Part shown: positions 12,784 to 25,175 of the stretch, in pieces
Numbering within the stretch: position 1 is the stretch's first letter
How the letters are laid out: each line of letters opens with the position of its first letter
DNA from: Tetrastigma voinierianum
Taxonomy: Eukaryota; Streptophyta; Magnoliopsida; Vitales; Vitaceae
Direction: 5' to 3'
Assembly (NCBI GenBank): GCA_016808115.1
Contig: JAEQBH010009422.1
Span: 1 to 64,000, forward strand
DNA length: 64,000 nucleotides
The notes under the pieces: model-generated
Databases searched by the model: none
What the model saw: the letters and a program-made list of their open reading frames with translations, nothing else
Told to the model about the DNA's origin: nothing
Made by a program: the position numbers and the translations under genes

Positions 12784-13890
12784 TCACCAAACGACCAGAA
12801 CACAAATTGTACCAAAACTAGACTCACGACTACAACCCAAACCTTCACACGTTGAAACCTTCACCATCATAACAAGTAAAGCTTCTCTTTTGTAGATAAA
12901 GTATGCCTGCCTTCCAAGCAAGTAATTGACTCGTTCACACTTCAACATGTTGTACACAAAAGGGTTGGGGGGAGCATGCCCAATGGGGTCTGTTGCCTCC
13001 ATTTTGAATTTTGGAAAAAAAAAATTTACAATAAGGTTTTAGAAATTTTTACCATTGCTGCCCTCACTAAAAATCCTAAAAAAAAAAAATTGGAATAAGA
13101 GGTTATGAACCTGGGACACATTCTCATTAAGGTTACCTCTACTAAAGTAAAATCTTAGCTCTACCATTGGTTTGGATATTTACTTAAAAACAAGTTGAGT
13201 CTTTGTATAAATGCACAATCTTTAGAACATATTCGTTATCTTAAATCTCATGTAGACGTTTGTCTCTTATAATAGAAATGGCTCAACCTTTAATGGATTA
13301 AGAAGGACAATTGGCCTTCAAGCAAGCTAATACGCGTTCTGCTTCTACATGTTGTACACACAAAGGGGTCTGGATCAGGGGCGGAGGAGCATGGGCCTGA
13401 GTGTGGTTTGTTGCCCCACTGTAAATAAAAAACAAAAAAAGAACAATAAAGGTTATTATCTTGAAAAACATTTCTATTAGAGGTTACTCAGCCCCACTAA
13501 AGTTAAATCCTGAAACTCAGCCACTGCTTAAAAATTTTTTGTTCTTCTGGGGTCATCACAAAGGACACATTGCTCATAGAAATTAAAATCTCTAAGTCCA
13601 AAATCCCATTTGAAGTTTGGAAATTAAAAATTGCAATAAAGGTTATAAACCAGGACACATTCTATTATAAATTGCTTTCGTTAAAATGGAAATCCTGGCT
13701 CGAACTTCTAGGTCATCTCGGAGATGTCACCGGGGACACATTGCTCGTAGAAATTAAAATCTCAAGTCCAAATTTCCCATTTTGAAGTTTGGAAATTAAA
13801 GTACAATAAAAGGACACATTCATTCCTAATTACAAATTGCTTTCGCTAAAGTAAAATCCTGGTTCGGACACCGATTTGGATGTTACTTAA
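12784..13890. repeat. Tandem and dispersed repeat cluster in PGDH intron 4
   Basis: Segments 13566-13735 and 13736-13890 are adjacent copies of one unit of about 155-170 bp. Shared phrases include acacattgctc, tagaaattaaaatct, gaagtttggaaattaaa and aattgctttcg. Weaker related copies occur at about 13012-13180 and 13424-13530. A second motif, a 'catgttgtacacac' phrase with aaggggt, recurs at about 12920-13005 and 13318-13424. The cluster fills most of the intron between exons 4 and 5. Confidence 0.7.
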
Positions 13891-14619
13891 AAATTTGTGT
13901 TGTGTTTTTTATAGGTAATCTCGGAGCTGTCTCCTTACGTCGTCCTAGCGGAGAAGCTGGGCCGGCTAGCCACATGCAACTAGTAGCCGGGCAGCAGGAA
14001 TCAAATCCGTGAAAGTCGTCTACAAAACGGCCCGAGACCCGGACGACCTGGACGCAGACTCCTCCGAGCCATGATCACAAAAGGCATCATCGAGCCCATA
14101 TCCATTTTCCTTCATCTCAACCTAGTCGCATAGACTTCACCGCCAACGAAGGCATCCGCATCAGCGAGGAGCGCATCACCGTCGACGCCGCCCCGGAGAA
14201 CCCCGTCGAGTCGATCCAGGTCCAAATCTCCAACGTCGACTCCAAATTCGCTTCCGCCGTTTCGGAAAACGAGTACATAAGCATGGAAGGGAAAGTCAAA
14301 GACGGAATTCCTCGCTTAACATGTGCTAGGCTCTTTCAGCGTCGACGTCAACGGAGAACCTCGCACTGTGCCCGGCAGGTCGATAGCCCGGGATGATCGG
14401 CCGCGTCAGAACGATACTCGGCGACCGGAGCGTGAACGTCAGCTTCGCAGGCGTCAGGAGGACGGTGAAGAGGACGCGCGCCATCATGGCGATCGGCGTC
14501 GACGAGAACGGACAGGAGACTTTGAAGAAGATAGGGAGGTGCCTGCTGTGAAGAGTTCGTGTTTCTACACGCCTCATGCGTTACCTTTGACGGTGAAAAC
14601 TATGAGCTAAGTTTTCCCT

Positions 14620-17600
14620 CTATCTTCAGGTGATTGATTGATATACCAATAAAGAGGAGGGTGGCCAAAAATATAGAAGTACACATGGCTGCCCTTAATG
14701 AATGTGGGTTTAATTTGGCCATTAATCCGTTATGATATGTAAAGAAAAGGCAATCATTGTAGTTTATGAGAGTCTGTCTATGTGGTGGGTATTTAAACAT
14801 CACAAGTCATGAACTCATCTATCTCTTTTGATGTGTTCTAATAGTAGTAGGATGTTGGCTGTGTTTCTGTTGTTGTTGGGTTTTTTTTTAGTTGTGACGA
14901 TAGAGGATGTGTGATACCCTAAATTCAAGTTAGGGGTGAAAGCGTAATTTCACAATCATGATAGATGAATTGATTTGATCTAGGAATGAAGGCTACAACT
15001 CTCTCTTTTTAGAAAATATAATAAAAGAAAATTCAAACTCTAAAACTTTGAGTTAAGAAGGTTTAGTATTAGGTTTATGAAACGATTCTTATGTAGTTAG
15101 GCTTTAATTCACTAACGAATCAAACATTGATTGATTAGACCAATTAGAAAAGCATTTCTAAGTGTTGGGAAATCGTGGCAAGTATATCATATTAGTATGA
15201 TATTGTTCACTTTGACGTGAAAGTTACAATGATTTTGTTTATATACTTTTACAAATGTTGCATCACTAATTGTTGGATGTTATCCAATGCTTATATTTTA
15301 ATAAAGCAGCCTTTATTACAGTGATGTTGTGGGGCGTTAGGCGCGCGATAATGTTCCAGCAAATAAGTTTCGTGAGTTTTCCTTTTAAATCATGATTTTC
15401 TTATTCGAATTCTGACGCACGGCTTTAGCGACCTTCAATGTTGAGGTTCACCACTCATAAGCTCACTCTGCGATATTGTTGGCATCCACTTTCATAAACA
15501 TTATCTCTATCTACGTTGGTATGATGTTATCAAAGAAAAACTTGGATTAAATTTATGTGGTTTGTTTTTTGGGTTTTACTATACCACAAAAACAATCTTG
15601 CGAATTGGATGTTCTTTATGTTTATATTCTCATAAACTTTCTTCTAATGGATGCTGAAACCTTGGCGCCACGCTGAAATGATAATCTCTTGAGCAAGTTC
15701 GAGCTGAGCTTATAACCAGTGGTTCGTTTGTCAACTCCTTTGTATTCGGGAGCAAACCTTTACTGTGACAGCAATAGAGAACTACTTTCCTTTATATGCA
15801 TTTAGTTGTGGATCATATGCTGATAAGCTTGAACTTGACTTTATCACCATTTGACCAGAGCACTCGTAGTTTGTCTCAGTAACACATTAGTGTATGCTAC
15901 TTTTCTTGTGACTACCAATGGTTTTTGTTTTTTGAGAACTTTTTTCTTTTAAAGTCTGCATCTGGAATTAATGTTGATAAATGCTTTTATAAATTCATGG
16001 ATTTTCGATTTTAACGACATAGAACTTTGGGCCGCGCCTTTGTAAATCATTTTATAAATCTTGTATGTTACCCGAAATACTTGTATACATATGAATCCCA
16101 GTCCTTGGATAACATGTCAGCCAGTGATGTTTTTGATGAATTAGAGTGAATGGCGTTGGAATTCTTGGATCTCCGGTCCGTGACTTTGGATGTCGAGGTA
16201 CCGGCTGCAAAACGAAGAAACAAAAGGATCGACCAGGCTGCGTTGCCTCTCGATACGTCGATTCTTTTAGATTGGAAGAGATCGATCTTGGGAATGAAGT
16301 TTTTGTGCGTCACGGCATTTTCGTCGATGGGGTGACACAGTATTTATAACGGGTCGTTATGATAATTTTCACCAGTTAGATGATGATCGATATTTAAACG
16401 TTGGTGAGAGATTTTCTTTCATGCTCATTAAGCTTAGATTAATAAGGGATAGTGATGGGCGATAATTAGGAAATATCACACTTCACTAATTGGTGGAGGT
16501 TGGGTATTTCGCTGGTACGAGTTCTTTGATTACTATTCTTAGCGTTTTGAAGGGGTGACTTGAGCGCCGTTTGGAAAAACTGTGTTTGGAGGGGATCTTG
16601 TCGAGACCCGAATAATGAGTATGGTGAAACTCTTAATCGCCAATAAAGCGCGACATGTGAACGTGTTTTTGGGCTGTGCGCGGTGTTAAAATACGATCGT
16701 GGTATGAATTGATGAAGATAATTTTTACTGACTCACGTAAAAGAGAGCATAAAGGCATTTTTGGTTTGACAACCTATTACCAAAGTAAATCATAACATTG
16801 TTCAAACTAAGCACAATATTTGATACATAACACGTCTGTTAGTTAGTCTAAACAAAGAAAAGATATGGACTCATTCTTCAACATTGCTTGAGTACATGGA
16901 AAAGCATTCATGGTTATGCAATGATAGTACTCAACATTGCCTAGGTACTAGTAGAAATTTAATTATGATGATATGATTACCATGATGATCATGTTTAAGA
17001 GGGTTTCCTAATCAACCTTAAACAATACAAATCTTTTCAAAGGAAGAGGACCATTGGGATGGAAGAATTGTTTGCTTGCATGTATAAATACACTATTGTA
17101 GAAGAAGATCTAGCTAGTTGTTCCTTTCAGGTGTTACTACTAGCCGACAAACAAAGATTAATAAAAATAATAATAATTCAATAAACCATGTATTGGCTTA
17201 GGATAGAAATTAAGTATTGATGAATTTGAAATTATTTACAGTATTATTAAACCAAAAGCAATTATTTTTTAAACACGTATATTAAAGCGTATATTTTAAT
17301 TTATAATCAGCTTTATATATACATACTTTTCACTTTTTCATTGATCTCACTATGGACTTGGGAGGAAATAATATCTGTAATACCAACAAGTCTTCCTTAT
17401 TGTCTAAGTAATATTCATTGTGATATGAAAGCGTTGAAAAATCTTCTTTATTATTTAAATTTGTCATGATCCAATGTCAATAATTGTGTTTAGCGCAGGG
17501 ATAAACTCGATTGGTCCCGTCTTAAGTTTCTTCAGTAATAAATCGATTCGAGTATTAAATTGTGAAGGTTTCTTACGTCGTTAACTTGAGGCCACTTAGA

Positions 17601-18600
17601 ATTAGTTAAGGTCATATAAACTAGTACGAGGCACAGTAATTATAAAAAATAAAACAAAAAAACTAATAGTGTTTCAAATCTAACTTCTCTTGCTCGAAAG
17701 GTCAATCCAATTATAAGACTTTGTTTAACTAGATGGCCTATCTAATTAAAGTGACAAACATATGATATCCAAAAAAAAATATTCTCATTGTGTGATGCTA
17801 ACTTGATTGACCATATCTTGAAAACATGACAAACACATCATTAATAGTTACCTTGTATTTCCAAATGTAAAAAAGAGAGACGACGTGGAACTCTATAAAT
17901 TGTATGACAAATAGAAAAAAAAAAGAAGTAATAAGAACTTTCTTTCAACTTCAAGAAAAAATAATTGTATATTATGTGTGTATTTGGCTTAGCTGTAGTT
18001 GATACTCATAGTCGATAATTGGTAAATTATTATTTGATAAATTGATTGATTGAAAGTTAATTTACTTATATAAATATTATAGAAAAATTTAAAAACAATG
18101 CATATATATATATGAAGAGACTAAAAATAAAAAATAATATAAAAAAAAATTGTATACAAAAAAGAGCGAATGTGAAGAGTTCTGATACATGTGATGTGAA
18201 ACAATTGTTACATAAATAAAGAGAGAATGGTAAAAGAGGGACTTTAGATATTTTAATAAGAACGGATCAGAATAAGGTACTATCTGTATTGACCCCGGGT
18301 GAATCAACTACAACTACTAGTTCGGCTATTCAATTCAACCATAAAACTTAGCATACTATCAAAAATGAGGAGAGATAGTTTAATTGGTCCGACATTGGGT
18401 GGATTTTAATGAGCATTGGTTCGGGTCTGTAAAAATATTTGAGACAATTAAAACATTTATTTTGTTTTTTTGTATGGATTTATGAGCACTTACACCTGTG
18501 GGTTTTTTATTTTTATTACAGATATAATATCGTTGCAAGTAGAAACAAATAGATAAATAAATCAATCTCCTCCTAAGTCCTAACAAATCAAGGCATAACA
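14620..18600. other. Intergenic region, no gene recognised
   Basis: This is the space between the PGDH gene and the RRM-protein gene. The longest frames (for example 16068-16349 on either strand) have no recognisable motif or splice context. The sequence tgtgataccctaaattc near 14910 resembles the start of a plant LTR, but I cannot find a matching second copy or end. The rest is AT-rich with short simple repeats. Confidence 0.45.
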
Positions 18601-18610
18601 AAAAGCTCTG

Positions 18611-18619
18611 TTAGGGTTT
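18611..18619 (-). promoter_or_regulatory. telo-box (AAACCCTAA) just upstream of the RRM gene
   Basis: ttagggttt on the plus strand is the reverse complement of AAACCCTAA, the plant telo-box. It lies about 46 bp before the ATG at 18665, in the likely 5' leader or proximal promoter. Telo-boxes are known near starts of plant genes for ribosome and RNA metabolism. Function here is inference from motif and position. Confidence 0.4.
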
Positions 18620-18664
18620 TAAGCGGCCAAAACTCAAATCTCCGCCCTATCCCCCATATCCCAA

Positions 18665-21600
18665 ATGGCCGGTGCCGGAATCCACCCTTACCACCAGCAG
18701 TGGCCGCCGGCTCCGGCTCCTCCACCTGCCGCCCCTCCTGCCATCACCTCACTCCCATTCGTCGAAAACCTAACCGTCCCAACTCAGACGGGTCCCTTCT
18801 CTTTCTCTTTCTCTTTCTGAAGCTAATCCCCTCTCTCTCTGTCTTTGGAATTTACAGGGAATCTTTGCATTTGATTTTCCAGGTACATTGATCTTCATCT
18901 CTCTGGTCTGCCTGAGGACGTGAAGGAGAGGAACTCCAGAATCTTCTTCGGTGGTTTGCCGGGATCCCGAGGCTTCTTGGGTGTGAATTTCAGGGGAGCA
19001 TCCCATGGGTTTTCGCCCTTTCTCCTCCTCAATTCGCGGTCGCTGCCAGATGCCTGGGCCGATCTCTCTCTCTATCATTTTTATTAGTTTGTTTATTAGA
19101 TCTGATTGACTATGGCCTCTTTTGTTTTATTTACAAATATTTTCACTTGATTAGTTTGGTGCCCTTCCCCAGAGTATGAAAACTGTACTCACAGCATGTA
19201 TGAAATGACCTTAATTAAAGATTGTCTTTTGGTGGTGTTGTTCTTGCTTCTAAGAGAAAGTTTGCTATAGTTTCTGCTTTCATAATTAGGAAAATTAATT
19301 CGGAATTGATTAGGCTTGGAAGAGGAAATTAAAATGATTTTTTCGGAGGTAGTTTCTTTGCTCCCTTTTTGGAAGTGCAAATTGTCTGATTGATTGCATT
19401 TGTGCCATTAAGAGTATGAAATTGCTTATTAAAACATGTCACTGTCTGTCAGTCAGTCAAAATTCTATAGACTTGGTTTTGTAGAAGTTTCATTTTTTAT
19501 TTCCTTCAGTAACAGTTCATCCAGATGATTCTTTTTACAATGTTCTTTTCAAAACAGAAGAAAACTAGGAAATATGGTGACAATTTCATCATAGGAAGTG
19601 GTTTTGCTTTTGCTGCATTATTCATACTTTTTTCCTTGTTCTGGTTGGGGATGTGTTTGTGGCTTGAAAGTGAATTTTGGTTCAGTGGTTTAGCACTTCT
19701 AAATGATTCTTATTGTCTTCTAAAATTATATTAGACCCATTATTTTTTTTTGAGTTAGGTGAATACCTTCACTTTTGTTTCTAATCGAACATACTATTAG
19801 AATTTATGATACTTAAGATGTAGGAAGCAAGAAGAATACTTTTAAATTGCTTTATTACTTAAAATGTGGAATTTGGATATGTTTCTTTATGGAGTTATTA
19901 ATTTTTGTTATGGTGTCCAGGAAATGGTTTTTGATGCAGAATCGAAGTCAGTGTTGCACACTGAAATGGCCAAGAAAAACCTTTTTGTTAAAAGAGGTAA
20001 GTTTTCCCTTATTTGATTGATGCTTTTTCTTTTTCTTTGTTTCATGACAAAGTGGAAATTATATTATATTCCTCTGTTTAGCTGAATTCTGTTAAATTTG
20101 TCATGGACGTGGTTGCCATCTTTTGTTGTCATGTTTTTTTGGTTTTCTGTATGCTTTTAGGATGCCCTTAGGTTGTATTTCCTTTTCTTTTTAATATATT
20201 GTGCTTTTTACCTATAAAAAAAAGGTGTGTATACTTGTTTTCTATAAGTCTCTATTTGAGCTCTTTTCAATGATTTTCACTACCTATGAAGAAAAAATCA
20301 TCTCTTGAAATATCGAGGTGAATGGGGAATGAGAAAAATTATGAAGTCAATGGTTTTAAGCTTAAGCAGACCTGGTTTTACAATCTATTTTATGGGATGA
20401 AAGGTGCTTTGTTGGGGCTCCCATGGTGAGAATATCAGTAATGGGAAAGATTCTTTGCTTGGTGAAAAGGAGGCAATAATGATGATAATAAAAACAGTAA
20501 TTTTCCTTATAATAGTAATAATAATAATTTTTGTTTGATAGCATCATTGTGTTAACAAAATAAGTAAGAATTAAAGCACAGCCTTTGAACTAGAGAGAAT
20601 TGTAAAAACAAGAACAACAAAGAACAAAATTAGTGAGAATACTGATGATAATAATTTGAATCTTAATTATAACAATTTTAATAATAATTTTCATTTGTTA
20701 ACATCATTCTTGTGGCAAAATGAGTAGAATGAGTTTAAATTGCAATTTCTTTGATTTGAGTTCTTTGCTATACTTAAAACTTAAAGCATAATCTTTGAAC
20801 TACAGCTACTAAGTAGCCCCCTTCAAACATGATCAGGAAGTTTGAAGAAAATTTGACAACAAAGCTATATATTGCTGTGCTTGAGAACATGTGTATATAA
20901 ATGCTTTTGTTTTTCTTTTTCATGGTCAGAACATTTGTGTATCATGCATGTCATTTTCCAGGATGCTCCTTGTTCTGTAAAATATGGTTAAGTTAAACTA
21001 TTATATTAATACTTCTGCAAGCTTCCTTTGGCTTACATGCATTGGTTCAAAGATTATATGCTGCTGATCATTGATTCTCCATAACATTATTTTTTTTGAT
21101 GGGTAAAGATATATATTAAAAAGGAGCCAAAAGCGAGTAGGTACCTGAGGGGTATACAAAGGGAGCCAAGAGGCCTATACAAAAGAGCCAAAACAAAAAT
21201 AACACTCCCTTCCCAAGAAGAAGCCAGGGTTAGAGAATACCTACTTCTTACAATGGGATTGATTCACCATAACATTGTGGAGATGGCTGTTAGGCATTTG
21301 CTAGTCTGTTCTCTCTTGTGCTGAAGTATGCTAATCTTAGTTGATCTACTGTAGGAATAGCAGATTCAAGTGCATGATCAAAGCAAGCGCTTGAGAACTG
21401 GTGGTGACTACACACATACAGGTTATTCAAGTCCATCTCCTTTTCATCCTCCTCCAGCACCTGTTTGGGGACCAATTGGGTAAGAACATGTTTGTTGATT
21501 GAGCATTGTTTCTACTGTTTATGTACATGCACCGAACAGAAGGTAGTACCATAACTTGGAAACAGGTGTAGCAATGCACATATTTGATATTTCTCAGTGA

Positions 21601-23131
21601 TATTTGGTCTTATTAACATTGTTCCTTGTCTGGTCCAGGTATATGGCTCAGGCTCCTCCTCATATATGATCCATATGGGCCACCCTGTCCTCCAGTACCA
21701 ATGCCAGCCCCCTGCTCCTGTGTACCAGCTCCTAGCAGTTATGTGCCTGTTCAATTGATGCTTGTATGCTTCTGTATTTTTCTCGCCAAGTTATTAATGA
21801 TAGGTCTTTTCTGTTATCACTAGAATGATCCTTCACAAAAAAAAAAAAAAAAATCTTACCTATAAAAAATTTCTTTTGCTAATATGTATTTTGACTCACT
21901 GGTTGTTCAACGTTATGAAACTTAGTAGGCACTTCAAATTTGTTAAGACCTTTTATTTTACCTTTCATTGCAGAATACAAAAGATAATCTCCTTGCAATA
22001 CTCTATTTGGCAAATCTTGGAGAGAACATAAATGAGGAAGGCTGGGGGTCTTTTCGGGTATGGATATCTCAACCATGTCTATTTTTGAGCTGTGACCTTT
22101 TATTTTGTTTTTACTTAGCCTCCGGATTGGAGTTCGTTGTGTAACTGATACTTTCAAGTTATGCAGACAACCTGGATTTAAGCAGATGAAGATCTTAAGA
22201 CAGGAAAGGCATACTGTTTACTTCATTGAATTCGAAGTAAGTTTTTGTCCTAATCTAGTATGTTACATGGGTGGTATGATTATAATACTTGTATTGAGGT
22301 TCATATTTTAGACTTTATATCATCAAATTTTTCTTCTGATCTCTTGTATCACTGATGCAGGATATGAATACTGCTACAAATGTGCATAATAGTTTGCAGG
22401 GTACTGTTATCCCTAGTTCAGGTTCTTTTGGCATGCGAATACAATATCCTTTAAAGTATTTTGTTTTGGCATTTAATGTTCTCTTTATTTTTTCCTCTTT
22501 TTTCTTCTTGGTTTCTCTTTTTTGTAGTCAATTTGTTGCATTTTTCCCAACTGGACACTTCTTTCTTGAAATGGATTGCAAAAAGCACAACATTATTTAC
22601 ATACTTCCTTTCCTCTTAGTCTGTGAAAATCCCATTGCTTTGAGTTTGGAGTGGAAAAACATTTTCATGACACTTCACTTCTGACATAGGCTTGTGCTCT
22701 TGTCATCAAGGGGTCCCTCAGTTCAAAACCATTAAATTTTGAAGGTGGAAGATGCCATGTTTTTAATTCTTGTGCTACTTCATTCTGAAATATTTTGTGC
22801 TACTTCATGAAATGGATTGCAAAAAACAGACATTGCTAAAGATCCTTTTTCTCCTTAATCTATGAAATTTTCATTGCTTTGATCTTGAGGCAATTTTTCT
22901 TTCCTGATACTGCACTTCTGACTTGTTTGTGCTCTTGCAGAACAATAACCTTGAAACAATTTAACATTTTGAATTTAAATTGTCCTCTTAGCTTTCGAGC
23001 AGAAATGTATATGTTTTTGTCTTAACCTCTTCAAACATATTCTGAAGAACCCATTTGGGAAAGGAAGGACTCTCTACCCTGCAGCTGTAGCTGGTGCTAA
23101 TGGAGCTCCTCTTTGCCTCCAACACCAATAG
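18665..23131 (+). CDS. Nuclear-speckle RNA-binding protein-like, two RRMs (NSR/scw1-like)
   Basis: Two-RRM protein related to Arabidopsis NSRa/NSRb, nuclear-speckle proteins that influence alternative splicing. Similar plant proteins are often labelled 'cell wall integrity protein scw1'. The start at 18665 gives MAGAGIHPYHQQWPPAPAPP, the usual Pro-rich N-terminus. Later exons: about 18882-19053 (SGLPEDVKER, start of RRM1), 19921-19996 (MVFDAESKSVLHTEMAKKNL), 21355-21479 (GGDYTHTGYSSPSPFHPPP), about 21640-21753 (Pro-rich linker, PAPSSYVPVQ), 21974-22057 (NLGENINEE, start of RRM2), 22167-22236 (QPGFKQMKILRQERHTVYFI, containing RNP1), 22361 to about 22450 (SGSFGMRIQYP) and about 23046-23131 (NPFGK, stop TAG). 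Most junctions are GT-AG. Single-base indels break the frame in RRM1 and in the 21355 exon. RNP2 of RRM2 is also corrupted. The family call is strong; whether the copy is functional depends on whether the indels are real. Confidence 0.82.
21085..21240 (-). mobile_element. LINE 3'-end fragment in an intron of the RRM gene
   Basis: The plus strand begins with a T run, then gatgggtaaagatatatatt, then repeated ggagccaa phrases. In reverse this reads as a LINE tail ending ctttacccatc plus poly(A). It resembles the LINE tails seen elsewhere in the window (near 25165 and 60170). It is too short for coding evidence. Confidence 0.4.
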
Positions 23132-24880
23132 CTCGAAGGGATGTACTCTGTTCTTTATGTTGCACAAATACAACTACTACATATTAGGATCATCGTGCAA
23201 TTGTTGCATGCATCCATTTCATTGTCAGTTCCATCAGCATTAATCTCCTCATCTGATTGAATTCGCATAGTGGTATCATGAACATAGCATTGAGCGCATG
23301 TTATGCTAATTAAAATGCTCATGTCCTTGTCCCGGATATATATGGGGACTCAGATTTTGTTATTTGTTGAATTTATGCTGTTTCACCCCCATGTTGACCA
23401 TATTGTTCATCAACATTAGGACTTCTTATCTAAATAGACATATTGCAATATTTTCTTTTTTTCGTCTAGGTGCAATTACATTACATGACATGAAGACAGT
23501 CCACTATAGGTTTCATTTCATGGCACATGAATCACATTATGATTTGGAAAATCTAGGAACTCTAACATCGAGCATGAGGGCATGCGTACCATTGCCATTA
23601 CCTCCATAACTTAGTCCATCATCCCTTCATCAATTTAAGCACAGAACTGATAATGATGCTTTAACATTCAGGCTCCTCAAAGCATATTAAACCGAAGAAT
23701 GTCAAGAAAATATATGGTGCTGTAGTTATGCAGGAATTTTCATACAAAAATGACAAAGGCTTTCATTCGTCTGAGGAGGTTCCAAATTGAAACTGCTCTT
23801 TTTTCAGGTAATTTACTCTTAACAACCAGACTACCAGTTCAATATCCCCTACAATTTCAGCTATTCAACTCATAAAAGGGTAAACCCTTTGTTTCGTTTT
23901 AAATGAAGCTGTCAGCGGTCAATAGCCAGCCCAGGATAACATGTTAAAAGCCAACAAGTTTCTGCCCTCCTGATTGTGAGAAACTTTCAATTTGATGTTG
24001 AAAATGAACATTTCTTGTGGTATAGGAGAGTTGAAAGTTAAATATGAAAAATAGATGTGATTAACATTAGAACATTTCCACCTCTTTGAAGCCTTCAAGA
24101 TTCAACAATTTATTTCCTACCCTTTCTTCTTTTTATGTTATTTTGGCTAGTGGATGTGCTATATTAGCTAACTCAACTGTCAGAATACAGTATTTTTTAT
24201 TTCATTTATCAAGGTAACCCTGGCCATGGCATACTGACATATGGTTCAACCGGAGTAGAGTGCGGTTTCTCTATCAAGAAAATGTAATCAAAATTCCTCT
24301 TTCGTAAATCTCTGATTGCAACATATGTAAGGGAGGAGGGACATGGTCTTCTTAACGTGTAGACTAAACTTATGATGTTAAAACACAATTTTTTGATTGG
24401 TGATGCAGATCACCAAATGTCAGTTTCCCGTGTACTTGTTTTGGTTGCTTAATTCATTTTGGGCAAAATTCACAAACCCCTTTCTGCAGAGGCAAGACAA
24501 AATGCACCTAAGTGGAAAGTTCAGCATGTTAGAATCTTCAGTTTTTTTGTGGCATACATTTGGTATAACTTTGGTTGGGTTACATTCACTTAAAAAGGGA
24601 AAATCTTGGTGATTTGTTTATTTTTTTGACAACACTGATTTGTTTATTTAGTACTGCAAATAATCTGGCTTTGGAGGGAGAGTGCATGATTTTGAAAGTG
24701 TACTAATATGTGCATTTAGACTGCTTAAGAGTGAGCCATACTGAATTTGTAGTTGCATGGAAAAGATGAATTGATTTTTTCTTCATTTTTTTCACCTGAT
24801 GAGCCTAAATTGTTGATGTAAGGTGTTTACTGAACTTAATGGTCTGTCATCTGGTCCCAAGTTTCTAGGTGTATAGAGGT
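23132..24880. other. Downstream region of the RRM gene, no further gene seen
   Basis: Contains the probable 3' UTR of the RRM gene followed by unassigned DNA. Several short open frames (for example 23364-23609 and 24397-24612) show no recognisable domain. I see no transposon ends. Confidence 0.4.
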
Positions 24881-24884
24881 GTAA

Positions 24885-25175
24885 AAAACCTCTTTGATTA
24901 TTTTGGACCATATGGCAAGTAAGAAATAGGGCGGCTTTTGAGGACGTAGGCCCCTCTGTGTATAGGATGAAAGTTACTTTTTTATGTATCTAGTGGTCAT
25001 GGACAAAGTTGTATAGTGTTGATAACACTGATTTTTTGGTGGATTTTTGGCGTGGATGGTATAGGTGAGAGGGTTTTTTTGTTGGGTTCCCTTTTTGTAT
25101 ACCTTTAGTCTACTCTTTGGCAGCTTCTTTTCTCTTTTTTTTGGTCATTATGTGTTGCTTTACCGATAAAAAAAA
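24885..25175 (+). mobile_element. 5'-truncated LINE tail
   Basis: The translated plus strand gives a broken but recognisable LINE C-terminus: FWTIW-like residues at about 24898-24912, then RNRAAFED and RMKV(T)F segments. These correspond to the end of plant L1-type ORF2. It ends in an A-rich tail after ctttaccgataaaa near 25170. Only the last few hundred bases of the element remain, and the frame is broken. Confidence 0.55.

Larger units (their letters stand above)
5471..14600 (+). pseudogene. PGDH: D-3-phosphoglycerate dehydrogenase, plastid type, frame-disrupted
   Basis: This gene encodes the NAD-dependent oxidation of 3-phosphoglycerate to 3-phosphohydroxypyruvate, the first step of the phosphorylated serine pathway in plastids. 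Five exons can be read: 5471-6065, 11728-12092, 12200-12310, 12408-12504, and 13915 to about 14565-14610. All introns have GT-AG ends. Exon 1 gives a Ser/Thr/Arg-rich N-terminus like a transit peptide, then KPTILVSEKL, SPEDLCSKISLCDALIV and VDLQAATEFGCLVVNA. Exon 2 gives the NAD-binding VMGFGKVG and the remains of ARGGVIDEDALV. Exon 3 gives the catalytic-His segment TPHLGAS. Exon 5 gives the allosteric domain and a C-terminal ACT domain (GMIGRV, ILGDRSVNVSF, EEFVFL). Exons sum to about 1.8 kb, close to the usual 600 residues. Frames break repeatedly: a stop after exon-1 residue 77, a stop after VGRAG, a stop after GFGKVG, and others in exons 4 and 5. It is either a recent pseudogene or an assembly with indel errors. 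The family call is very secure. Confidence 0.9.

Noticed and set aside
14905..14960. tgtgataccctaaattc as the start of a solo LTR
   Set aside because: It resembles known LTR starts, but no end, partner or target duplication could be found.
16068..16349. Overlapping frames on both strands suggesting a small gene
   Set aside because: No motif, no splice context and no codon signal that distinguishes either strand.
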